DNA from: Granulosicoccus sp045106195
GTDB taxonomy: Bacteria; Pseudomonadota; Gammaproteobacteria; Granulosicoccales; Granulosicoccaceae
NCBI GenBank assembly: GCA_045106195.1
Contig: JBGCEH010000059.1
Location: 176,759-240,758 of the forward strand
Length of the DNA stretch: 64,000 nucleotides
Direction of reading: 5' to 3'
The notes beneath the pieces were generated by a model, which had not been told where the DNA came from, searched no databases, and saw nothing but the letters and a program-made list of their open reading frames with translations. A program made the translations under genes and the position numbers. This document shows, in pieces, positions 18,760 through 27,178 of this stretch (the first letter of the stretch is position 1; each line of letters begins with the position of its first letter).

Positions 18760-19971
18760 TCACGCAGGCGTTGGATGGGTCCCTGTCGGCACCTCGGTTA
18801 CAAGCTGTTTGGCAGCAGGGCGACGACGTCTGCGCGTCTTGACTGGCACCATCCCGCGCATCGCCTCAAGCTTGCCGTAACACAGCAACTTGTCTTCGGC
18901 CTCAAGTATGCGATTGGCTCGCGGGTTGGGAATAACTTTATTGCCTCGATACAAGGTCAGTACATTGATGTCATTTTCATACAGTTTAGTATCGGTAATG
19001 CTGATACCAACATAGTTGGAACCTTCCGGGACATAAATCTCACTCACACCATAGCCTTTACTGATCGTCAATCGCTGCCTGATATCGATTTCCGGAAAAT
19101 CGACCTGAGCCGATATATAGTCAATGACGGTACCCGCAATATCAAGCCCGGTGCAGGTTTCAATGCCCTCCAGTCCGGGCGAGGAATTAACCTCCATGAT
19201 CTGTGGCCCGGTTCTGCCTTCAAGCATATCGACACCGGCTACCCTTAACCCAAGAATCTGGGCGGCACGTACGGCTGTTTCCCGATATTCATCGGATAAC
19301 TCGACTACTTCGGCAATGCCGCCGCGGTGGACATTACTACGGAACTCCTGCCCCTGGGCAACACGGCGCATGGCAGCCACAACGCGATCACCCACCACAA
19401 AAGCGCGAATATCGCGGCCTTTGCTTTCGGCAACGAATTTCTGGATCAATACGTTCTGTTTCTGGCTTTGCAACAGTTCGATAATCGCTTCTGCCGACTT
19501 AATGGTATCAGCAAGCAAAACACCAATCCCCTGTGTGCCTTCGATCAGTTTGATCACCACCGGCGCACCGCCAACACGTTCTATCGCTAGCAAGACATCT
19601 TTCTTGTCACGCACAAACGTTGTTTTCGGAATCCCGACATGATGTCTGCTGAGAATCTGCAAACTTCTGAGCTTGTCCCGAGAGTTGGTAATACCCGCCG
19701 ATGTATTGGCGCAAAAGATATCCATCTCCTGACATTGCCTGACCACCGCAGTTCCGTAGTAGGTAATGGATGCACCAATACGCGGCAACACCGCATCATA
19801 GTTACTTAGTACCTTCTGCCGGTAGTAGAGATCCGGCTTGCCCTTGTCCAGATCTATAGCAAACTTGAGCGTGTTGAGCACGCGCACAGTGTGCCCGCGT
19901 TGCTGTGCGGCTTCGACGAAACGACGCGTACTGTAGGAATTCGGGCCACAGGACAAAATGCCTAATTTCAT
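18760..19971 (-). CDS. RimK-type ATP-grasp ligase fused to an RCK_C (TrkA-C) domain
   Basis: A 403-residue protein. Residues 1-295 are a RimK-like ATP-grasp ligase: the N-terminal MKLGILSCGPNSYSTRRFVE, the ATP-grasp APVVIKLIEGTQGIGV, and the metal/ATP segment EVNSSPGLEGIE at 260-271. RimK adds glutamates to the C-terminus of ribosomal protein S6. Residues 309-377 form a second domain of the RCK_C/TrkA-C type (EIYVPEGSNYVGISI, then VIPNPRANRILEAEDKLLCYG), a ligand-binding module normally found on potassium channels and transporters. A basic run of Arg/Lys at 380-388 and a short tail close the protein. E. coli RimK is 300 residues and lacks this module. The ligase activity is well supported; S6 as the target is inference. 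Confidence 0.9.
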   Translation of the reverse strand: MKLGILSCGPNSYSTRRFVEAAQQRGHTVRVLNTLKFAIDLDKGKPDLYYRQKVLSNYDAVLPRIGASITYYGTAVVRQCQEMDIFCANTSAGITNSRDKLRSLQILSRHHVGIPKTTFVRDKKDVLLAIERVGGAPVVIKLIEGTQGIGVLLADTIKSAEAIIELLQSQKQNVLIQKFVAESKGRDIRAFVVGDRVVAAMRRVAQGQEFRSNVHRGGIAEVVELSDEYRETAVRAAQILGLRVAGVDMLEGRTGPQIMEVNSSPGLEGIETCTGLDIAGTVIDYISAQVDFPEIDIRQRLTISKGYGVSEIYVPEGSNYVGISITDTKLYENDINVLTLYRGNKVIPNPRANRILEAEDKLLCYGKLEAMRGMVPVKTRRRRRPAAKQLVTEVPTGTHPTPA

Positions 19972-20327
19972 GGTTTTGCGTTAAATCTGAAATAAAAGGG
20001 CGCACAACATCAGCATCTTGCGATGCAACATTGTTTCTTGAATTCGGCCAACAGGCGACAACACGGCAAACGGTTGGATCATCAGGGTGACGATTAGGTA
20101 TCAAACCCGCCTGTTCCATCGCACCGGCAGCTGCAAATCCCGAATAACTGTGATTACCCTAACACCGACTGGGTTGCCAATACAAACACTGTAAGAAATG
20201 CATGTGGAAGTTACCGCTTGATGTAACACCCCATACAACAGAGTTCCACAGTGCTATCAGGCACCACAGGGCACGACCAACGCTGATAATGATAATTTGC
20301 GTTTCAAACAGATAAGCTGGCCGTCGA
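19972..20327. other. intergenic region between sucD and the RimK-like gene
   Basis: A 356-base gap read leftwards after sucD and before the RimK-type gene. I see no convincing gene, tRNA or terminator hairpin. Open frames here run into neighbouring genes out of frame. Confidence 0.6.
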
Positions 20328-21200
20328 CTACCAACCCGTTGCAGACTTAACCGCCAGCCCCAATTCAGCGGGTGAGCGGGTCGTTGTAACACCCGCATCT
20401 TCAAGGGCTTTGAACTTGCTATCGGCCGTGCCTTTTCCGCCAGCAATGATGGCATCTGCATGACACATGCGCTTGCCCGCTGGTGCTGTGACACCGGCAA
20501 TGTAGGCAGACACCGGCTTACTGACGTGGCTCTTGATAAACTCGGCAGCCTCTTCCTCTGCCGTGCCTCCAATCTCTCCAACCATGAGAATAGCCTGGGT
20601 TTCCGGGTCGTTCTGAAACAAGGCCAGCACATCAACAAAACTCAAGCCGGGTATCGAATCACCACCAATACCAATACACGTGCTTTGACCATATCCCAGA
20701 TCTGATGTCTGCTTGACGCACTCATAGCTCAAGGTTCCCGAGCGCGACACGATACCCACCTTGCCCTTGCGGTGAATAGCGCCTGGCATTATGCCAATCT
20801 TGCACTCCTCAGGTGTGATGATTCCCGGGCAGTTGGGGCCAATCAACCGTGCACCATTCTGTGCAACCGCAATACGCGCCTCCAGCATATCCAGCGAAGG
20901 TATCCCTTCAGTGATACACACGATAAGTGCGATACCGCTATCGGCTGCCTCGATAATCGAATCCTTGCAAAACGGCGCTGGAACATAAATAACTGAAGCA
21001 GTAGCACTCGTTGTATCCACAGCACCTCGCACTGTATTGAAAACCGGCAGTTCCAAGTGAGTGCTGCCGCCCTTGCCGGGCGTGACCCCACCAACCATAT
21101 TCGTACCGTAGGCTACAGCCTGCTTAGTGTGAAACGTACCCTGACGTCCTGTAATACCCTGACAGATGACTTTGGTTTTCTTGTCGACCAGCACGCTCAT
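20328..21200 (-). CDS. sucD: succinyl-CoA synthetase alpha subunit
   Basis: A 290-residue alpha subunit, which carries the CoA site and the phosphorylated histidine of succinyl-CoA ligase in the TCA cycle. The CoA-binding Rossmann start (CQGITGRQGTFHTKQA) and the NCPGIITPEECKIGIMPG block are normal. The active histidine, about His247, is retained, but the nearly invariant GHAGAI around it reads CHADAI (Cys246, Asp249). Both changes can arise from single G substitutions in the gene. The ATG overlaps the sucC stop by four bases, so the two subunits are translationally coupled. Confidence 0.97.
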   Translation of the reverse strand: MSVLVDKKTKVICQGITGRQGTFHTKQAVAYGTNMVGGVTPGKGGSTHLELPVFNTVRGAVDTTSATASVIYVPAPFCKDSIIEAADSGIALIVCITEGIPSLDMLEARIAVAQNGARLIGPNCPGIITPEECKIGIMPGAIHRKGKVGIVSRSGTLSYECVKQTSDLGYGQSTCIGIGGDSIPGLSFVDVLALFQNDPETQAILMVGEIGGTAEEEAAEFIKSHVSKPVSAYIAGVTAPAGKRMCHADAIIAGGKGTADSKFKALEDAGVTTTRSPAELGLAVKSATGW

Positions 21201-22366
21201 GAAGATACACCGACCGTATCCACAATCTTCTGTGCAGCATCATCCAGACCCTCCGCTGATTGCAGGTTCAATCCGCTTTTATCCAGCAAAGCCCGACCTT
21301 CTGCAGCCATGGTGCCTTCAAATCGAACCACGACAGGTACCTCAATACCCACCTGAGAAACCGCTGCGATAACACCCTCTGCAATCAGATCGCAGCGTAC
21401 GATGCCGCCGAATATATTAACCAGAATTCCCTTGACGTCCGGGTTCGACACGATGATCTTAAGCGCCTCTGTGACCTGTTCTTTGGTCGCACTACCGCCA
21501 ACGTCCAGGAAATTGGCAGGCTGCCCACCTTTGAGTTTGATGATATCCATTGTCGCCATCGCAAGCCCGGTACCATTGACCATGCAGCCGATGTTGCCCT
21601 CCAGTGTCATGTAGTCAAGATCCGATTCGGATGCGCGAAGTTCACGCTCATCCTCCTGAGACTTGTCGCGCATCTGTTCCAGATCCTTGTGGCGATACAG
21701 AGCGTTAGCATCAATATTGATCTTGCCATCGAGACACACTAGATCACCAGAGCGGGTAATGACCAACGGATTGATCTCGACCAGCGCCATGTCCTTATCC
21801 ACGAACAAAGTGCACAGGCCCGTCAGCAGTTGCGTAAACTGCCTTAGCTGCTCACCGCTCAACCCAAGCCCAAAGGCCAACTCACGACACTGATAAGGCT
21901 GCACACCCATCAGCGGGTTCAGCGTCACCTTGAGGATCTTCTCTGGCGTATCGTGAGCAACCTGCTCAATCTCCACCCCACCTTCTGTAGAGGCCATAAC
22001 GACAACACGCTGACTGGTCCGATCAATGATTATTCCCAGATAGAGTTCGGTATCGATATCGCAGGTCTCTTCCACCAGAATCCTGTTAATGGGCTGACCA
22101 GTCACACCTGTCTGTGCAGTGACCAGATGCATACCCAGCATGGACTTGGCATAGTCTTCAGCCTCGCGCGGTGTATCAACCAGTTTGACACCACCGGCCT
22201 TACCACGCCCACCGGCATGAATCTGTGCTTTGACGACCACCTGGTCCGTGCCTAACTTTTCCGCAGCCAGACGTGCCTCTTCACCGGAACTTGCCACGAT
22301 ATTGTTAGGCACAGGCATACCGTACGCTTTGAACAAGGCCTTGGCCTGATACTCATGTAGGTTCAT
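21197..22366 (-). CDS. sucC: succinyl-CoA synthetase beta subunit
   Basis: A 389-residue ATP-grasp subunit, the family's usual length. The N-terminal MNLHEYQAKALFKAYGMPVP, the ATP-grasp KAQIHAGGRGKAGGVKL, and the C-terminal NIFGGIVRCDLIAEGVI (which helps position the phosphohistidine) are all standard. AGGAAAA stands just upstream of the ATG. It leads the sucCD pair, preceded by 405 bases, so it probably has its own promoter in addition to read-through from lpdA. Confidence 0.97.
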   Translation of the reverse strand: MNLHEYQAKALFKAYGMPVPNNIVASSGEEARLAAEKLGTDQVVVKAQIHAGGRGKAGGVKLVDTPREAEDYAKSMLGMHLVTAQTGVTGQPINRILVEETCDIDTELYLGIIIDRTSQRVVVMASTEGGVEIEQVAHDTPEKILKVTLNPLMGVQPYQCRELAFGLGLSGEQLRQFTQLLTGLCTLFVDKDMALVEINPLVITRSGDLVCLDGKINIDANALYRHKDLEQMRDKSQEDERELRASESDLDYMTLEGNIGCMVNGTGLAMATMDIIKLKGGQPANFLDVGGSATKEQVTEALKIIVSNPDVKGILVNIFGGIVRCDLIAEGVIAAVSQVGIEVPVVVRFEGTMAAEGRALLDKSGLNLQSAEGLDDAAQKIVDTVGVSS

Positions 22367-22771
22367 GAATTTTCCTGTTACGACACGACATCGCTATCGC
22401 TTCTGTATCAGCCTTTCAAGGCTGCCCACAACAGCGGTTCAATAAACACGGATGGCTTCTCTGCAAGAGAGCTGACGCGGTGCGTACCACCCGGATTGTA
22501 AGATTTTTTATCAGGAAGCAAGAATGCCGACCATGCATCGTCATGCATAAATCTCAGGCAGCTAACGCCATCGAGCCTATGCAAATCATGTCGCGAGTTG
22601 CAACGTCGCTACGCGTTCCACGCCGGACGATCCAGTTAACACAAACTACCTTGATGCTACTCCCTGCACTAACAGCCCACCGACAAAAACACTCTAACGA
22701 CAAACATGGTGTCTGTTACGTCAGGTCGGTACGGACTGCCTTCCTTAGCGTCCTGAATACTCCTGAGCAAA
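22367..22771. other. intergenic region between lpdA and sucC
   Basis: A 405-base gap. It should carry the sucCD promoter on the minus strand, but I cannot point to convincing -10/-35 hexamers, a terminator or an RNA gene. The only open frame (plus strand, 22480-22791) runs into lpdA antisense and is not convincing. Confidence 0.55.
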
Positions 22772-24208
22772 TCAGGCGCGCTTGCGATTAGCGATATGAA
22801 TAGCGCGCCCATCAGCACTTAATGCTGCCTCATGCATGGCTTCAGAGAGCGTTGGATGTGCATGTATTGTATGTGCAATATCTTCAATAGTAGCGTCGAA
22901 CTCCATTGCCAGGACTGACTGGGCCAGCAACTCAGAGGCACTGGGACCAATCAGATGCGCACCCAACATGCGATCACTTTCCTTATCGCGCAGGATCTTG
23001 ACAAGCCCTGTGGTGTCACCCTTGGCTTTTGCACGACCGCTGGCAGCAAACGGAAAACTGCCCACCTGATAATCTACACCTTCGCTTTTCAATTGCTCTT
23101 CGGTTTTGCCCACCCACGCCACTTCCGGATGTGTGTAGATAACGTTAGGCATGACATCATAATTTACCGAACCGTTCTCACCGGCTATACGCTCGGCAAC
23201 CATAACGCCTTCTTCAGAGCCCTTGTGTGCCAGCATCGGGCCACGCACGACATCGCCAATAGCGTAAACACCCGGCACATTGGTTTCACAATAGTCATTC
23301 ACATGGAACAGGCCTCTCTCATCCTGCTGGACATCGGCCTCAGAGGCGCACACGTTATCGGTGAATGCACGTCTGCCAACGGCAACGATCAGCTTGTCAA
23401 ACGTTTGTTTGTGCTCACCATCTGCATCCTGGAACTTCACCACGACGCGACCCTTGCTCACACTGCTTCCCAGAACCCGGGTACTGAGTCTGATATCCAG
23501 ACCTTGCTTGGAAAAGGTGCGTTGTGCCTCTTTGGCAATGGCATTATCGACCATGGGTAGAAACGTATCCTGAGCCTCGAGCAGTACCACCTCTGAGCCC
23601 ATGCGGCGCCAGACACTACCCAGTTCAAGACCGATTACCCCAGCGCCTATAACGCACACACTACCCGGTACTTCCTCCCAGTCCAGCGCACCTGCCGAAT
23701 CGACAACCAGATTGCCTTTCAGAGGTGTCGCGGACAGATCAATGGGCACCGAACCTGTGGCAATAATGACGTTCTCAGCATCAAACACGGTATCCTTTGC
23801 CTTGTGGTCAGTCACCTTGACTTGCTTGTCAGCCAATAGCTGACCACTGCCCTGCAGCCAGTCAATGCCATTCTGCTTGAACAGCATCTGGATACCACCG
23901 GTAAGCTCCTGTACGACTTTGTCCTTGCGACCAATCATCTTGGGAACATCAAGTGTGACTTCGCCTGTGTTGATACCCAGATCGAAAAAACTATGTCTGG
24001 CCGTCTCGTAGAGTTCAGTACTTTCGAGCAGCGCTTTTGAAGGAATACAACCCACGTTCAGGCAGGTTCCACCGAGGGCGGGTTTATCCTGCTTGTTTAT
24101 CCATTTTTCAACACATGCCGTCTTCAAACCCAGCTGAGCTGCGCGGATGGCGGCAACATAACCAGCGGGGCCACCACCAATCACTATTACATCGTAGACT
24201 TCGGCCAT
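22772..24208 (-). CDS. lpdA: dihydrolipoyl dehydrogenase (E3)
   Basis: A 478-residue flavoprotein disulfide reductase, the E3 of 2-oxoglutarate dehydrogenase (and possibly other lipoyl complexes). The FAD fold GGGPAG is at 11-16, with the redox pair Cys49 and Cys54 in GGTCLNVGCIPSK. The NAD fold (VIGAGVIGLELGSVWRRMGS) and the C-terminal HAHPTLSEA carrying the catalytic His are present. AGGAC stands upstream of the ATG. It is part of the leftward sucA-sucB-lpdA-sucCD set but is parted from sucB by an oppositely oriented gene. Confidence 0.97.
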   Translation of the reverse strand: MAEVYDVIVIGGGPAGYVAAIRAAQLGLKTACVEKWINKQDKPALGGTCLNVGCIPSKALLESTELYETARHSFFDLGINTGEVTLDVPKMIGRKDKVVQELTGGIQMLFKQNGIDWLQGSGQLLADKQVKVTDHKAKDTVFDAENVIIATGSVPIDLSATPLKGNLVVDSAGALDWEEVPGSVCVIGAGVIGLELGSVWRRMGSEVVLLEAQDTFLPMVDNAIAKEAQRTFSKQGLDIRLSTRVLGSSVSKGRVVVKFQDADGEHKQTFDKLIVAVGRRAFTDNVCASEADVQQDERGLFHVNDYCETNVPGVYAIGDVVRGPMLAHKGSEEGVMVAERIAGENGSVNYDVMPNVIYTHPEVAWVGKTEEQLKSEGVDYQVGSFPFAASGRAKAKGDTTGLVKILRDKESDRMLGAHLIGPSASELLAQSVLAMEFDATIEDIAHTIHAHPTLSEAMHEAALSADGRAIHIANRKRA

Positions 24209-24579
24209 GTCATGTCCTGAGGGTTGCTTGTAAACAAATTGGCATAGTATATCGCGCCAGAGAGGCTAGTCCGGACTATTCATGCAGGCAGAACAATTAT
24301 GCGGGTTCATGAATAACACCGACGTGGCACGACGATCATGTTGGGGCAAACGCATTCCAACACGCAGATACTCGGCCAGAGGACCCGCAAAGTGAAGGTT
24401 ACAGGCGTTAGATCAACCGCCTTAGAGCGTATTTCATCGCCAATGTTCCCCAGACAGCTGCTAAAGTCAGGATCCAGATTGTGCGCGACATAAATGTGCC
24501 GGTATCACGCATCCCGGCCTGAGCACCCTGGCAATAGCCGAGACGGCCTCAATCCAGACCCCAGCAAAGGATCCACTAT
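24209..24579. promoter_or_regulatory. divergent intergenic region upstream of lpdA and the SnoaL-like gene
   Basis: 371 bases that must hold the lpdA promoter and possibly that of the divergent SnoaL-like gene. On the minus strand TATACT at 24246-24251 could be a -10 for lpdA, lying about 38 bases before the ATG. A perfect 12-base palindrome, TAGTCCGGACTA, is at 24267-24278, where a -35 would fall, so it may be an operator. No good -35 sequence is seen. Nothing else is recognised. Confidence 0.3.
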
Positions 24580-25674
24580 TTGAGCCATTACGATTCCTCA
24601 TCGATTCAGGACGCCAAACGCTGCGTACTGCGACTTTGTCAAGAGCTTGACGATGCCCGTGGTGACGAGTTGGCAGCAATCCTTGAGAAACACACTGCGC
24701 AGGACTACCTGTGGCGCGGACTGCATCCTTTCAACGAACAACGATCAGCCAGCGACGTTGCAGATGTTTTCTGGACTCCCCTGCACCACTCTTTCACCGC
24801 AATGCAAAGGCAAGTCAGCGTTTTTTTTGCTAATCATAATTGCTTACCTGTAGTACAGATTACAGATTCGGCGTCTTCAAATGACGAGCAACTCCGCTCA
24901 GTCTGGACCTGCCAGATGGGGCATTTCATGGGTCTGATGGACAAGCCTTGGCTAGACATCCCACCCACGGGGCGAATGGTTTTTATTCGTTTCGCCGAGT
25001 TCCACCGGGTACTCGACGGTGTCATTCAGGAATCATCACTGTTTATCGACCTTATCGGCGTCATGCGACAGGCGGGCCACTATCCTTTGCCGCCCAGTAC
25101 TGGTGCCTCGTTCATCTACCCCGGTCCGGCAAGCTCAGATGGTTTTTTGCATAGCGGGCATCCGCCTGAGCAGGGTCAAGCAACACTCGAGCTTATCAAT
25201 CGCATGATCGCCGACCTGAGCGAGGCCAACGAACTTGCTTTACGCAACAACGATAATCGGGTGCCCCGTGAGGTTCTGGCCAGATGCTGGGACGAGAAGA
25301 TGATCTGGTATGGTCCTGAAGGCATCGGCGCAACCTACACCATTGATCGTTACCAACAGCAACACCAGTATCCGTTTCGTTACAACCTGTCGGGCAAGAC
25401 GTTCAACGGCCACATCGCACGCTTTGCCGAAGGGCACTACGGGGGATTTTTTGGCTGGCCCAATCTGACAAACATGGCGCAAGGGGGGTTCATGGGGCTA
25501 CCCGGCAGCAATATTCCTGCGGATATGCGCGTCATGGACATTTACCGGCGCAAAGACGACAAGCTGGTCGAGAACTGGGTGATTATTGATCTACCCCACT
25601 GGCTTGCCATGCAGGGCCTTGATGTTCTCGCACGTATGCGGCAACTGTTGGGACTGGAGAAGCTCGGCGAGTAG
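24580..25674 (+). CDS. SnoaL-like/ester cyclase family protein, two-domain
   Basis: A 364-residue protein that resembles tandem SnoaL/NTF2-like cone domains. These are found in polyketide cyclases and in 'ester cyclase' proteins of unknown role. The first part contains YLWRGLHPFNEQ and DVFWTPLHHSF; the second contains ARCWDEKMIWYGPEGIGATY and DMRVMDIYRRKDDKLVENWV, a typical SnoaL ending. No signal peptide is seen. It starts with TTG at 24580 preceded by AAAGGA. It points against the TCA genes on both sides and splits sucB from lpdA, so it looks like an insertion into an older operon. Substrate unknown. Confidence 0.8.
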   Translation: MSHYDSSSIQDAKRCVLRLCQELDDARGDELAAILEKHTAQDYLWRGLHPFNEQRSASDVADVFWTPLHHSFTAMQRQVSVFFANHNCLPVVQITDSASSNDEQLRSVWTCQMGHFMGLMDKPWLDIPPTGRMVFIRFAEFHRVLDGVIQESSLFIDLIGVMRQAGHYPLPPSTGASFIYPGPASSDGFLHSGHPPEQGQATLELINRMIADLSEANELALRNNDNRVPREVLARCWDEKMIWYGPEGIGATYTIDRYQQQHQYPFRYNLSGKTFNGHIARFAEGHYGGFFGWPNLTNMAQGGFMGLPGSNIPADMRVMDIYRRKDDKLVENWVIIDLPHWLAMQGLDVLARMRQLLGLEKLGE

Positions 25675-25804
25675 GAGTAGTGAAGTCCGTGTAGACACAG
25701 GCACACCAGAGCTTGGGCGACGGCGATAACGGCTCCAGATGAATAGCACTAACGCAAGCTCGATGTACCGCTCGAAGGCAGGTATCAATGTTCGCAAAGA
25801 CATA

Positions 25805-25829
25805 GATTCCCGCCTTCGCGGCAATGACG
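25805..25829. repeat. REP-like element copy
   Basis: The stretch GATTCCCGCCTTCGCGG and the CAATGACG that follows closely match a widespread dispersed genomic motif (TTCCCGCCTTCGCGGGAATGACG-type). The right arm has one change that weakens the palindrome. It lies in the 190-base convergent gap between the SnoaL-like gene and sucB. Only one copy is apparent in the window, so its repeat status rests on recall of the motif. Confidence 0.45.
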
Positions 25830-25866
25830 TTTTCTGTTGGTCGACCGTTATGTGAATGCTATTCGT

Positions 25867-27126
25867 CTACAGATCAAATACGATGCGGGCAGGGTCTTCG
25901 ACCAGCTCCTTGATCGTCTTCAGAAAACCGACAGCCCCCTTGCCATCCACTATGCGGTGATCGTAACTGAGTGCGATGTACATCATCGGGCGAATGACGA
26001 CTTCACCGTTGACGGCAACAGGTCGGTCCTGTGTGGCATGCATCCCCAGAATCGCACTTTGTGGTGGGTTGAGAATAGGTGTGGATAGTAACGAGCCAAA
26101 CACACCCCCGTTGGAGACGGTAAATGTTCCACCTGTCATCTCATCCATCGATAGTTTTCCATCACGGGCCTTCTCTGCATAAGCACCAATGGTCTTCTCA
26201 ACATCCGCCAGTGACATGAACTCAGTATTACGCAGCACCGGCACCACCAGCCCACGTTCAGACGAGACGGCAACACCGATATCACAATAGCCGTGATAAA
26301 CGACATCGTCTCCATCAATCGAGGCGTTGATATCAGGATAGCGCTTGAGCGACTCCGTAGCTGCCTTGAGAAAGATCGACATGAAACCAAGTTTCACACC
26401 GTGTGATTTCTCAAACTGTGCCTTGTATTGATTGCGAAGCGCGATGAAGGCACTCATGTCTACTTCATTGAAGGTTGTCAGCATTGCCGTCGTCTGTGTT
26501 GCTGTCAGTAAACGCTCAGCAATGCGTGCGCGCAATCTTGTCATGGGTACGCGCTTCTCGACACGCTCACCCACAGGCATGACCGGAACATCGGCAGAGG
26601 CGACCGCCGTGACGGCAGCAGCAACAGGCGCGGCGGCAGCGGCAGCAGGCGCAGCGGCAGCAGCTCCCTTGACATGCGCTTCAACATCAGACTTGGTGAT
26701 ACGCCCGTTCTTGCCAGTACCCTTAATATCAGCGGCGTTCAGACCGTGTTTTTCGAGCAGCTTTCGAACTGACGGACTGGTCTGACCCGTTGTGCCGGAG
26801 CTGGCAGCCGCGGCGTCGTTTGAGGCCGACGTATCTGCGGATTGGACGGTCGCCGTTGTTGCAGCGGAAGGTTCAGCGGCCACTGCAGACCCCGCCTCGA
26901 TGGAGCCGATCACCTGATGAGCTGCCACCGTCGTGCCTTCAGGTTCGATAATCGCACCCAACACGCCGTCTTCAGCAGCTGGCACTTCAAGGACCACCTT
27001 ATCGGTCTCGATATCTACCAGCACCTCGTCACGTTTGACGGGGTCGCCTTCCTTCTTATGCCAAGTCACGATCAGTGCATCAGCAATTGATTCAGGCAAC
27101 GTTGGCACTTTGATCTCGGAGGTCAT
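25867..27126 (-). CDS. sucB: 2-oxoglutarate dehydrogenase E2 (dihydrolipoyl succinyltransferase)
   Basis: A 419-residue E2 core of the 2-oxoglutarate dehydrogenase complex. One lipoyl domain (1-77) carries the lipoylated Lys43 in DIETDKVVLEV. A Ser/Thr/Ala linker leads to the peripheral-subunit-binding domain at about 117-152. A second linker, almost pure Ala/Pro/Val, spans about 153-183. The catalytic domain ends with His390 and Asp394 in SYDHRIVDG. sucA ends 52 bases upstream, so the two are co-transcribed. The single lipoyl domain and the segment order are those of ordinary SucB. Confidence 0.97.
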   Translation of the reverse strand: MTSEIKVPTLPESIADALIVTWHKKEGDPVKRDEVLVDIETDKVVLEVPAAEDGVLGAIIEPEGTTVAAHQVIGSIEAGSAVAAEPSAATTATVQSADTSASNDAAAASSGTTGQTSPSVRKLLEKHGLNAADIKGTGKNGRITKSDVEAHVKGAAAAAPAAAAAAPVAAAVTAVASADVPVMPVGERVEKRVPMTRLRARIAERLLTATQTTAMLTTFNEVDMSAFIALRNQYKAQFEKSHGVKLGFMSIFLKAATESLKRYPDINASIDGDDVVYHGYCDIGVAVSSERGLVVPVLRNTEFMSLADVEKTIGAYAEKARDGKLSMDEMTGGTFTVSNGGVFGSLLSTPILNPPQSAILGMHATQDRPVAVNGEVVIRPMMYIALSYDHRIVDGKGAVGFLKTIKELVEDPARIVFDL

Positions 27127-27178
27127 CTGGTCAGGCCCTTTTGAATTGGTAACTTGGAGGTTGTGTTAATTGTAGAAC

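Noticed and set aside
20159..20638. 159-codon minus-strand frame overlapping the sucD end
   Set aside because: Out of frame over a conserved sucD region; Arg/Ser/Leu-rich and without family features.
26630..26680. Apparent frameshift or repeat expansion in sucB
   Set aside because: Ala/Pro linkers are normal in E2 proteins and the frame continues into an intact catalytic domain.
26432..26785. Alanine-rich plus-strand frame opposite sucB linkers
   Set aside because: Arises from the Ala/Pro linker repeats of sucB read in reverse; not a gene.
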